Positions 44,410-51,785 of a stretch of 64,000 nt of DNA are shown one piece after another. The position numbers were made by a program, and so were the translations under genes. The notes under the pieces were generated by a model that saw nothing but the letters and a program-made list of their open reading frames with translations, searched no databases and had not been told where the DNA came from. The stretch lies in the NCBI GenBank assembly GCA_017515635.1, contig JAFWFO010000014.1:1-64000 (forward strand), given 5' to 3'. Within the stretch, counting starts at the first letter, position 1, and each line of letters opens with the position of its first letter. This DNA comes from Selenomonadaceae bacterium. Lineage in GTDB: Bacteria; Bacillota; Negativicutes; Selenomonadales; Selenomonadaceae.

Positions 44410-46826
44410 CAGCAAAACTCCTTTAAGTCTTGAGAAATGTTTTTGAAAATGAATTCGCTTGCCGTCATGTCGTTGCGCCGCCGATAATTTAAAAGTCCAT
44501 CGAAAACTTTTTGTCGTTCGTCTTTCATGAAGTCGTTGCCGTCGATAAAAACTTTTTTCATGAGCGCGGCAATGCCGTCCAAATCACGACCGTCGACGCA
44601 ATACGACGCGTCCAAAATTTTTCTGCCGGTCTCGTTAAATTCTTGCGTGTCGCGAGTCAAAAAAATCATCGGTTTGTGCGTGTATTGATATTCGGCAATG
44701 AAAGAACCGCTGTCGTGAATCATGCCGTCGGAAGTCGCGAAAATTTCTTGATAGTAAGCACCCGTGACAACTTGCGCATTGGGCAAATCGTTCCAATCCC
44801 GCAAATATTTTTCAAAAGCCTCGGTTGACGGGAAAAGTTTTTCCTTGACCGCCGAAAAAAGTAAATTCGGATGCGGCTTGAACACCCAAGAAATTTCGGG
44901 ATGATTTTTTGCGAATTCGTACATGAATTTGTAATTCCATTGGAAAGTTGAGTATTTGACGCCTTCATTTATCGCCCAATGCGGCGCATAAATAATTTTC
45001 TTCGCGTCGGGACGAGCCATTTTCCAATCGAAATGAAAATCCGTGTTCGCCTCAATTAACGAATCCATTTTCGGGCAACCGCTTAAATATTCTTGCGTGA
45101 AAAAATTTTTTGAGCGGCGGCGGTAAAATTTTTGATTCGCTTCGGTCTCGAAAAATATTTTCCGGAAGAAAAAAGTTAAACGCGATTCCCAAGAATCGAA
45201 TGTTGAAACTGTAATCGAATACGGCAGATAAACCATTTGCGTTTTGAGTGTGAGCGTCGAAAGTTGAAACGCGTTCGGCAAAACTTCCGGATACGGCGTC
45301 AGGAAAATCAACACGTCCTGTGCGGGAACGGGAAAATTTTTTTCATCAATCGCCGTGACGAGCAAGCCGCGTGCTTTGAATTGTTCCGCGCTGTGACGGA
45401 AAGCTTTTCGGATAAGCGCGTCTTGAGTTTTGTCCGTGCGCAGGCAAAGAAAAATCGTCGGCTCAAATTTTTCATCGCGGGCAAAGAAGTTGTAAAGTTC
45501 ATCGCCGCACCACATTGACGAATCGTAGAGCACGAAACCGACTTTAATTTTTTCTTTGCGGCGAATCATTTCGGCTGACGTTGCAAAAACGCGATTCATC
45601 AGCGCGTTGTAAGTTTCTTTCGGCAACAAATTCGACAACATGTTAAAGTATTCGTAATTCATGCCGCAGAAATTTTCCGTCGGCAAAATATTTTTTTCGT
45701 GCAATCGCAAGCCCAAAACAGTACTCGCAATCGCCGCGCCGCGCAAATTTAAATGCGCCATGTTGTAAAAGCAATCGTAACCGAGTTTGAGATCAAACAG
45801 GTCAATGCAGGTGAAATCGGTCGTATCTTCCAGCTCACGAATCGCCCGCCGAAACCTTGTCAAAAGTTCCGCGTTGTAATTGTCGTGGATAATTGGCGGG
45901 AACGGAAAAACCACACCGACGGGTTTGGCGCCGTTGTCACTGCAAAGTTTGATGTAGTCTTTGAGGATGCGGAAATTTTTTTCGACAGTCGCGGGATAAA
46001 GTTTCTTCGTCAAATTTTTCAGCTCCGCTTCCCAATTAATAACGGCTGTGACGGGCATTTGACGATTGAGCTTTTCTTTCGTGCGGCTGAAGTTCAAGTC
46101 GGCTTTTTCGTCAGTCACGGACGCGAAAAAATTTTTTACGCTGTCGCTTGTCAAATTCATCAAAAGTTCGTCGTGACGATTTTGCGCGGGCGTGCCGAGT
46201 GCAAGCATGTACTGCAAATTTCGCGAGGTGACGGCAAAAGCTTTAGCGTTTTCGTAGCGGAAAGAATACGGCGCAAGACAAATCAGCACAAATTTAATCG
46301 TGCCGGGCTTGACGTGTTCAAAAATATATTTCGCTGTCGAGTAACCTTGTTGCAAGTCTTGATTTGAACCCGCAAGGTTGACGCCTCTGCCGTGCATGTG
46401 CGGAATAAATCGCAAATCCAGCCCGACTTCGGCGTAACTTATTCCCGTCGCAAAAAAATCCGCGCCGTGCTTTTCGACGTAACGCAGATTCGAAAACCAT
46501 TCGGGCGTAAGCCAGCGTTCAAAGTTGACGATATTTTCTTCGGGAATGCCGCTTGCCGTCAAAAATTTTTTCATCTTGTACAGGTCGCCCGCGCCGTCGA
46601 CGTGACTATTGAGCAACCAGACGAAATTTTTTCCCGCGTTCAAAAGCTGACCGATGTTCGCAAATGACACCAACGGAATTTTCTTGCCGTTCAACGTAAA
46701 AAAATTGCCGCTGCCGTTTTCAATCACCACGGCAACGAGATTTGCGCGCTCGAAGTTCAAACTTTCCAATGCCGTGCTCAGATTGTTCGCGTTCAATACG
46801 ACAAGCACTACATTAAATTTTTCCAC
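44409..46826 (-). CDS. Fusion: SGNH-like domain plus CDP-glycerol glycerophosphotransferase domain (805 aa)
   Basis: GTG start at 46826 with GGAGGTGAC. Residues 1-440 are not a glycosyltransferase I recognise; DLFDLKLGYDCFYNMAHLNL then RGAAIAS near residue 370 resembles the Asp-x-x-His block of SGNH hydrolase/acyltransferase-like domains (here with Met/Ala-His-Leu-Asn). Residues 450-805 match CDP-glycerol glycerophosphotransferases: KIIYAPHWAINEG, EISWVFKPHPNLLFS and HDSGSFIAEYQYTHKPMIFL. No membrane segment is seen. It probably polymerises or adds polyol-phosphate to a surface glycan, with the N-terminal part modifying or binding it (inference). First gene of the three-gene group. Confidence 0.75.
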   Translation of the reverse strand: MEKFNVVLVVLNANNLSTALESLNFERANLVAVVIENGSGNFFTLNGKKIPLVSFANIGQLLNAGKNFVWLLNSHVDGAGDLYKMKKFLTASGIPEENIVNFERWLTPEWFSNLRYVEKHGADFFATGISYAEVGLDLRFIPHMHGRGVNLAGSNQDLQQGYSTAKYIFEHVKPGTIKFVLICLAPYSFRYENAKAFAVTSRNLQYMLALGTPAQNRHDELLMNLTSDSVKNFFASVTDEKADLNFSRTKEKLNRQMPVTAVINWEAELKNLTKKLYPATVEKNFRILKDYIKLCSDNGAKPVGVVFPFPPIIHDNYNAELLTRFRRAIRELEDTTDFTCIDLFDLKLGYDCFYNMAHLNLRGAAIASTVLGLRLHEKNILPTENFCGMNYEYFNMLSNLLPKETYNALMNRVFATSAEMIRRKEKIKVGFVLYDSSMWCGDELYNFFARDEKFEPTIFLCLRTDKTQDALIRKAFRHSAEQFKARGLLVTAIDEKNFPVPAQDVLIFLTPYPEVLPNAFQLSTLTLKTQMVYLPYSITVSTFDSWESRLTFFFRKIFFETEANQKFYRRRSKNFFTQEYLSGCPKMDSLIEANTDFHFDWKMARPDAKKIIYAPHWAINEGVKYSTFQWNYKFMYEFAKNHPEISWVFKPHPNLLFSAVKEKLFPSTEAFEKYLRDWNDLPNAQVVTGAYYQEIFATSDGMIHDSGSFIAEYQYTHKPMIFLTRDTQEFNETGRKILDASYCVDGRDLDGIAALMKKVFIDGNDFMKDERQKVFDGLLNYRRRNDMTASEFIFKNISQDLKEFC

Positions 46827-46843
46827 GTTGTCACCTCCGTTTT

Positions 46844-47863
46844 TTATTCGGGCAACTCGTCCAGAAGTTTCAGCTTGGAGCCGTCCGCAAAAATTATTTC
46901 TGTAACTTCAATGTGTATGTCGCTTTTTCGCAGGCCGTGTTTCATTGCGTTTGAATCTGCGCGGATAAACGGATTTAAAACTTTCGTCACGTTGAAAGTC
47001 TGCAAGCCCTGCGGCTTTTGGTACATGTCGATTGTGAACGGCGAAAAACTTTCGTTTTCGTCCTTGCCGATAATGATGTTGCCGACGATTTTCGACAGGC
47101 GTTCTTTTGAGTGCACGTCCGCTTTAATCGCGATGTTCAGGTTTTGCGAAAAGCCGTATTCGTCGCCGCCCGCGTTCGTGACGGAAAAACTTTTGACGTT
47201 AAAAATTTCGTCCATCTGCCGACCGATCGGCGCATTGAGCGAATCAAGTTTGCGTTTCAACGAACGACGATAGCCCGCATAATAACCGTCAAAACCTTTC
47301 GCGCCCGTGATTCGCCAAAGATTTTCTTCGACGGGCGTCAACTCAAGTTCCAGCTCGAAACTGAATTTCATGTAAGGATTGTAAAACGTGACGGTTGCAG
47401 TTTGCACGTTGCCTTCATGTCGCGGTTTTGTGACGCTTTTAATCTCGCAGGAATTCACGCCGGATTTTTTGAAAAATTTTTGCGCGGCAGTCAAATCTTG
47501 CGGAAAAGTCACCTTGCCCGTCGAAATGAATTCGTCCGCAATAACTTTTGCGCTTTGAACGAAATCGGCTTTTTGGCTGTCGTAACGGCGTTGCACTTCG
47601 TCCATTGAATAAGCGGTCGGGTCAATCGTCGCGTTAATCTGCGCGGTCAAAATTTCTTGAGCGGCAATATCGATGAGAGCGTCCACGTCGACGAATTTTT
47701 GAAACTCCGCCGCGTCGTGTTTGTCTAGAGCTTGCCGCGCCGCACGAATTGAACTTACGTGAACGGTTTTGATTTTTTGGTACGCGTAAAAAGTTCCGAT
47801 ACCGACGACGCCCGTCAGAATCAGCAACACGCCGATTATCAGCAAAATTGTTTTCGTGTTCAT
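46844..47863 (-). CDS. Membrane-anchored protein resembling DUF2939
   Basis: 339 residues from the ATG at 47863, which overlaps the trmD stop by four bases. One N-terminal membrane segment (KTILLIIGVLLILTGVVGIG) is followed by an extracytoplasmic part. The opening of that part (VSSIRAARQALDKHDAAEFQ) and VDVDALIDIAAQEI resemble the DUF2939 pattern. Function unknown. Position after trmD suggests a shared transcript, and the glycan group follows after 17 nt. Confidence 0.7.
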   Translation of the reverse strand: MNTKTILLIIGVLLILTGVVGIGTFYAYQKIKTVHVSSIRAARQALDKHDAAEFQKFVDVDALIDIAAQEILTAQINATIDPTAYSMDEVQRRYDSQKADFVQSAKVIADEFISTGKVTFPQDLTAAQKFFKKSGVNSCEIKSVTKPRHEGNVQTATVTFYNPYMKFSFELELELTPVEENLWRITGAKGFDGYYAGYRRSLKRKLDSLNAPIGRQMDEIFNVKSFSVTNAGGDEYGFSQNLNIAIKADVHSKERLSKIVGNIIIGKDENESFSPFTIDMYQKPQGLQTFNVTKVLNPFIRADSNAMKHGLRKSDIHIEVTEIIFADGSKLKLLDELPE

Positions 47864-48540
47864 TTCAACAAATCCGGTCTTCGTGCCCGTGTCAAGTTCA
47901 GCGACTGTTCTTCGCGCCATTTTTTTATTTCGGCGTGGTTGCCCGACAACAGCACGTCAGGGACGATTTTGCCTTCAAATTCTCGCGGGCGGGTATATTG
48001 CGGGAAGCCCAAAAGTCCGCCGAAAAACGAATCAGTTTCCGCCGACTCCGCCGAGCCTAAGACATTCGGCAACATTCGCGCCACCGCGTCAACGATAACC
48101 ATTGCGGGAAGTTCGCCGCCCGTCAACACGTAATCGCCGATTGAAATTAATTCGTCGGCAAGATCGTAAATTCTCGCGTCAAAGCCTTCGTAATGTCCGC
48201 AGACGAAAATAATTTGGTCGAGCGCGGCAAGTTCTTTGGCTTTGTCCTGCGTGAAAACTTCGCCGCTCGGGTCGGGCAAAATTATCTTGCGGGAAATATT
48301 TTCGTCGGATTTGCTCAACACGTCGCGCACGGCACGATAAACGGGTTCGGGTTTAAGCACCATGCCCGCGCCGCCGCCGAAAGGTGAATCGTCAACTTGC
48401 CTGTGTTTGTCGAAGGCGAAATCGCGCAGTTGCGTAAAACGAATCTCCAAAATATTTTTGTCGACGGCGCGTTTGATGATACTTTCGCCGAAAACTCCCG
48501 TGAACATTTCCGGAAACAGCGTAATGACATCAATAAGCAT
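47860..48540 (-). CDS. trmD: tRNA (guanine-N1)-methyltransferase
   Basis: 226 residues from the ATG at 48540, giving the family start MLIDVITLFPEMF. The SPOUT knot and SAM site are seen in DDSPFGGGAGMVLKPEPV, FVCGHYEGFDARI, SIGDYVLTGGELPAMVIVDA and FPQYTRPREFEG. It methylates G37 of tRNAs to prevent frameshifting. It overlaps the rimM end by 11 nt. The 36-nt upstream frame extension is not used by the family. Confidence 0.97.
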   Translation of the reverse strand: MLIDVITLFPEMFTGVFGESIIKRAVDKNILEIRFTQLRDFAFDKHRQVDDSPFGGGAGMVLKPEPVYRAVRDVLSKSDENISRKIILPDPSGEVFTQDKAKELAALDQIIFVCGHYEGFDARIYDLADELISIGDYVLTGGELPAMVIVDAVARMLPNVLGSAESAETDSFFGGLLGFPQYTRPREFEGKIVPDVLLSGNHAEIKKWREEQSLNLTRARRPDLLK

Positions 48541-49024
48541 TTGAATCGACCAGAATTTTTTTCGACGCAACGTCAATCGAACGAACGACAGATTTCAGCG
48601 CAGGAATTAAAATATTTCCGTCGACCTCGAACACGTCATTTGAGCCGGTTTTCAAAACATTGGTAACCGTGCCGATTTTTTTGTCGTCGTCGAAAACTTC
48701 GCAACCGATAATGTCGAACGTGTAAAATTCCCCGTCGGCAAGCGGCGCGGCGTCGGCTCTGTCCACCGTCAAAAATTTGTTCGTCAAAGCTTTGGCGGTT
48801 TCGCGACTGTCCACGCCCGCAAACTTCATGAAAAGTTGCCCGCCAATATGTTTGACTTGTTCAATGACGAAAATTTTCCCGCCGACAGAAATTTCTTTCA
48901 GTCCGTCGAAACGATCTTCAAAATCCGTCAGCGGAATTATTTTGACTGTGCCGTCAAGCCCGCGAGCCGCGCCGATTTTCCCGACGATAATTTCTTTAAC
49001 TGCGGATTGCAATGATTTTGTCAT
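48530..49024 (-). CDS. rimM: Ribosome maturation factor RimM
   Basis: 164 residues from the ATG at 49024; starts at 49042 or a TTG a few codons downstream are also possible. The N-terminal barrel has VGKIGAARGLDGTVKIIPLT, the PRC domain DGEFYTFDIIGCEVFDDD and GSNDVFEVDGNILIPALKS. It assists 30S subunit maturation together with S19. The gene overlaps ylqD and trmD, so the group is translated in tight coupling. Confidence 0.94.
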   Translation of the reverse strand: MTKSLQSAVKEIIVGKIGAARGLDGTVKIIPLTDFEDRFDGLKEISVGGKIFVIEQVKHIGGQLFMKFAGVDSRETAKALTNKFLTVDRADAAPLADGEFYTFDIIGCEVFDDDKKIGTVTNVLKTGSNDVFEVDGNILIPALKSVVRSIDVASKKILVDSNAY

Positions 49025-49391
49025 CTTCCACCAAAATTTCAACGTTCATCGCTTCGCGCAGGTTGTCGCCGACTTTCAGCTCAACTTGCCGCTCAATCGT
49101 GCCTTGCATGATTTCCGCGCCCGTCGCCAATTTTTCAAAAGTTTCTTTGCGTTGACGAGCTTCCTCAAGCCGCGCTTGACGCGGAGCGATTTCGTTGCCG
49201 AAAAAGTTTCTGATTTGTCCTTCGTGTTGCGGCGAACGTTCCAATTCGCGTTGCATGTCCAAATTGATTTGCTTGATTTCAAGTTCCATTTGTTCGCCGA
49301 CTTTGATTGCCTCGTCCAAAAGGCGGGCGCGAAGTTTATCGGTAAGTTTTGCTTTTACCGTCAAAGGAACCGTGATTTTGATGCTGTCCAA
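48996..49391 (-). CDS. ylqD: YlqD-family protein
   Basis: 131 residues from a TTG at 49391 with GGGAGG upstream. It starts MDSIKITVPLTVKAKLTD, followed by a coiled-coil stretch (LEIKQINLDMQRELERS) and a C-terminal beta part ending VEILVEDDKIIAIRS. This matches YlqD, encoded between khpA/ylqC and rimM in many Firmicutes. Function is not established. It overlaps rimM by 29 nt. Confidence 0.88.
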   Translation of the reverse strand: MDSIKITVPLTVKAKLTDKLRARLLDEAIKVGEQMELEIKQINLDMQRELERSPQHEGQIRNFFGNEIAPRQARLEEARQRKETFEKLATGAEIMQGTIERQVELKVGDNLREAMNVEILVEDDKIIAIRS

Positions 49392-49451
49392 AATTTTTAC
49401 CTCCCAACAAAAAAAGGCGGCAAGCTTTAACTGCTCACCGCGCCGATTGTT

Positions 49452-49679
49452 TCATTCGATGTCGACTGTAACTTTTTTCTTTTCGCGTGTTGCGGCGGAT
49501 TTGACAATCGTGCGAATCGCTTTGGCAATTCGCCCTTGTTTGCCAATGACCCTGCCCATATCTTCTTGCGCGACGTGCAGTTTCAAAACCGTGCGGTCTT
49601 CTTCTTCGACGGCTTCGACCTGAACGTCTTCGGGTTTTTCGACAAGTGCTTTTGCCAGCACAGTTACAAGTTCTTGCAT
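49452..49679 (-). CDS. khpA: KH-domain RNA-binding protein KhpA (YlqC)
   Basis: 75 residues from the ATG at 49679 (GAGG 9 nt upstream). It is one KH domain with the GXXG-type loop in MGRVIGKQGRIAKAIRTIV. KhpA pairs with KhpB/Jag in small-RNA binding and division control in Firmicutes. It lies between rpsP and ylqD, the usual place. Confidence 0.95.
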   Translation of the reverse strand: MQELVTVLAKALVEKPEDVQVEAVEEEDRTVLKLHVAQEDMGRVIGKQGRIAKAIRTIVKSAATREKKKVTVDIE

Positions 49680-49709
49680 GATTTTTTTCCTCAACTAATT
49701 GTTCGTCTT

Positions 49710-49991
49710 TTACTTCGCAGCTTTGGCCGCCTTGCGCTCTTCGTGAATTTTTTTCATGATGCCTTTTTTGCTGAGGAGCGAGCGAACCGTATCGGTCGGC
49801 TGTGCACCGTTTTGAATCCAGCCGATGATTTTTTCTTCGTCGACGTTGACAATGGCGGGGTTTTTGGTCGGATCATAATTGCCGACGATTTCGATAAAAC
49901 GCCCGTCACGCGGCGAACGGCTGTCCGCAACGACTATGCGATAAAACGGCTGTCTTTTGGCACCCATTCGATTGAGTCTGATTTTTACCAA
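49710..49991 (-). CDS. rpsP: 30S ribosomal protein S16
   Basis: 93 residues from a TTG at 49991. The family start [20 protein letters not shown] is intact, followed by [14 protein letters not shown] and the helix [16 protein letters not shown] Lys/Ala-rich end is usual. It follows ffh, the conserved order. Confidence 0.97.
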   Translation of the reverse strand: MVKIRLNRMGAKRQPFYRIVVADSRSPRDGRFIEIVGNYDPTKNPAIVNVDEEKIIGWIQNGAQPTDTVRSLLSKKGIMKKIHEERKAAKAAK

Positions 49992-50032
49992 GATCTCACC
50001 ACCTTTCGGGTTTGGTTGAAATTTTCAGCCGA

Positions 50033-51490
50033 CTATTTGCCGAACGGAAATTTTGAGCCGAGAGAGCCCAAGAGTCCGCCTAAGCTGGGAAGAGTCGGCA
50101 TTTTGACTTTGGTATTATTCTTCCCTTTTTTGAGTTTTCCTTTTTTGGTTTTGGATTTTTTTGCGGCTTGTTGCTGTTGAGCTTGAACTTGACCGGCACG
50201 AAGTTTACGCATCATTTTACGCATTTCGTCGAACTGCTTAAGCAATTTGTTCACGTCGGCAACTTTCGTGCCCGAACCGAGCGCGATTCGTTTGCGGCGT
50301 TTGGCGTCGATAATCGAAGTGTCGGCGCGTTCTTTCGGCGTCATTGACAGGATAATTGCTTCCATGTGTTTGACTTCTTTGCCGTCAAGGTCTAAATCGA
50401 CGCCGCTCAATTTTTTGCGCAAGCCGCCGAGTCCCGGCACCATACCGAGTAAATCGTTGAGCGAGCCGAGTTTTTTGACTTGCTGAAGTTGCTCAAGAAA
50501 ATCTTGCAGGGTGAATTCATCCGATTTGATTTTCTTGACCATTTTTTCGGCGGTCTTCGCGTCGATTGTCGATTGCGCTTTTTCAATCAAGCTGAGCACG
50601 TCGCCCATGCCCAAAATTCGGGACGCCATGCGATCGGGATGGAAAATTTCCAACGCCTCAATTTTTTCACCCATGCCGACGAATTTTATCGGGCAACCCG
50701 TTGCCGCTTTGATTGACAGTGCCGCACCGCCGCGAGCGTCGCCGTCGAGTTTCGTCAAAATAATTCCGTTGACGCCCAACGCGCCGTGGAAAGTTTCCGC
50801 AACGTTGACTGCCTCTTGACCAATCATCGAGTCGACAACCAAAAGTATTTCGTGCGGATTGACTGCGGCTTTAATGTCCTTGAGTTCCTGCATCAACTTT
50901 TCGTCGATTTGCAGTCGCCCTGCCGTGTCGATTATCAAAACGTCGCGGGCGTGCTTGTTCGCGAACGTCAATGAATCTTTGGCAATTTGGACGGCGTCTT
51001 TTATGTCCTCGGTGAAAACGGGCACTTCTGCCTGTTCGCCGACAACCTGCAACTGTTTGATTGCGGCGGGACGATAAATATCTGCGGCGACGAGCGCGGG
51101 ACGTTTGCCCTGACGTTTCATCAGCAATGCCAATTTTGCCGCCGATGTCGTCTTGCCCGAACCTTGCAGACCGACCATTAAAATTACCGTCGGCGGGTGC
51201 GAAGAAATATTTAACTTCGCCGCCTTGCCGCCCATGAGTTGGGCAAGTTCTTCGTCGACGATTTTTATCACGGACTGCGCGGGCGTTAAGTGGCTCAAAA
51301 TTTCCGTGCCGAGTGCGAGTTCTTTAACTGCCTTCTCGAAGTCGCGAACGATTTTGTAATTCACGTCCGCCGACAAAAGTGCCATGCGCACATCTTTTAA
51401 CGCCTTTGTTATGTCCTCGTCGGTTAGTTTGCCGTGTCCGCGAAGTTTGCGAAACGCTTCTTGTAGATTTTGAGACAGGTCTTCAAACAT
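50033..51490 (-). CDS. ffh: Signal recognition particle protein Ffh
   Basis: 485 residues. N domain (FEDLSQNLQEAFRKLRGHGKL), GTPase G domain with GLQGSGKTTSAAKLA, DTAGRLQIDEKLMQEL and TKLDGDARGGAALSI, then the methionine-rich M domain (GSGTKVADVNKLLKQFDEMR with KMMRK). The last 60 residues are Lys/Gln/Gly-rich (QQQQAAKKSKTKKGKLKKG) and longer than in B. subtilis. It binds signal sequences and the 4.5S RNA and delivers ribosomes to FtsY. The usual ylxM partner is not next to it; a tRNA gene is upstream. Confidence 0.97.
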   Translation of the reverse strand: MFEDLSQNLQEAFRKLRGHGKLTDEDITKALKDVRMALLSADVNYKIVRDFEKAVKELALGTEILSHLTPAQSVIKIVDEELAQLMGGKAAKLNISSHPPTVILMVGLQGSGKTTSAAKLALLMKRQGKRPALVAADIYRPAAIKQLQVVGEQAEVPVFTEDIKDAVQIAKDSLTFANKHARDVLIIDTAGRLQIDEKLMQELKDIKAAVNPHEILLVVDSMIGQEAVNVAETFHGALGVNGIILTKLDGDARGGAALSIKAATGCPIKFVGMGEKIEALEIFHPDRMASRILGMGDVLSLIEKAQSTIDAKTAEKMVKKIKSDEFTLQDFLEQLQQVKKLGSLNDLLGMVPGLGGLRKKLSGVDLDLDGKEVKHMEAIILSMTPKERADTSIIDAKRRKRIALGSGTKVADVNKLLKQFDEMRKMMRKLRAGQVQAQQQQAAKKSKTKKGKLKKGKNNTKVKMPTLPSLGGLLGSLGSKFPFGK

Positions 51491-51508
51491 TTATCTTGCC
51501 TCTGTCAA

Positions 51509-51535
51509 AATAATAGGCACTCCCACTAACGGCAG
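51509..51535 (-). terminator. Terminator of the tRNA-Cys gene
   Basis: On the minus strand GGCACT and AGTGCC pair around a 12-nt loop and are followed by TATTATTTT, about 20 nt after the tRNA end. Confidence 0.65.
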
Positions 51536-51553
51536 TGCCGGATTTTACATAGT

Positions 51554-51627
51554 TGGAGGCGACACCCGGAATCGGACCGGGGATAGAGGTTTTGCAGACC
51601 TCGGCCTTACCACTTGGCTATGTCGCC
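51554..51627 (-). tRNA. tRNA-Cys(GCA)
   Basis: The 5' end is at 51627 (GGCGACA pairing with TGTCGCC), D-arm GCC...GGC, anticodon loop CTGCAAA with anticodon GCA on a GAGGT/ACCTC stem, T-stem CCCGG/CCGGG, discriminator U and an encoded CCA at 51556-51554. The T-loop reads TCCGATT rather than TTCGATT, so position 55 is C instead of the usual U (pseudouridine). It has its own promoter and terminator. Confidence 0.92.
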
Positions 51628-51668
51628 GCTTCGATAATCGTTGACAACTTGAGCCGTCAACATAGCGC

Positions 51669-51697
51669 ATTATAAACGCTTACTTTCGTCAAGTCAA
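51669..51697 (-). promoter_or_regulatory. Promoter of the tRNA-Cys gene
   Basis: On the minus strand TTGACT (51692-51697), 17-nt spacer, TATAAT (51669-51674), about 40 nt before the tRNA. Confidence 0.75.
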
Positions 51698-51725
51698 GTA
51701 AATTCTTACACGCCGCTAACTTTGT

Positions 51726-51754
51726 TTGAATATAATCCCGCGTTGTGATATAAA
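51726..51754 (+). promoter_or_regulatory. Promoter of the second zincin gene
   Basis: TTGAAT (51726-51731), 17-nt spacer, TATAAA (51749-51754), 31 nt before the ATG. Confidence 0.55.
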
Positions 51755-51785
51755 TTCTTTGCTACAAATGTTTGGAGGGTAAAAA

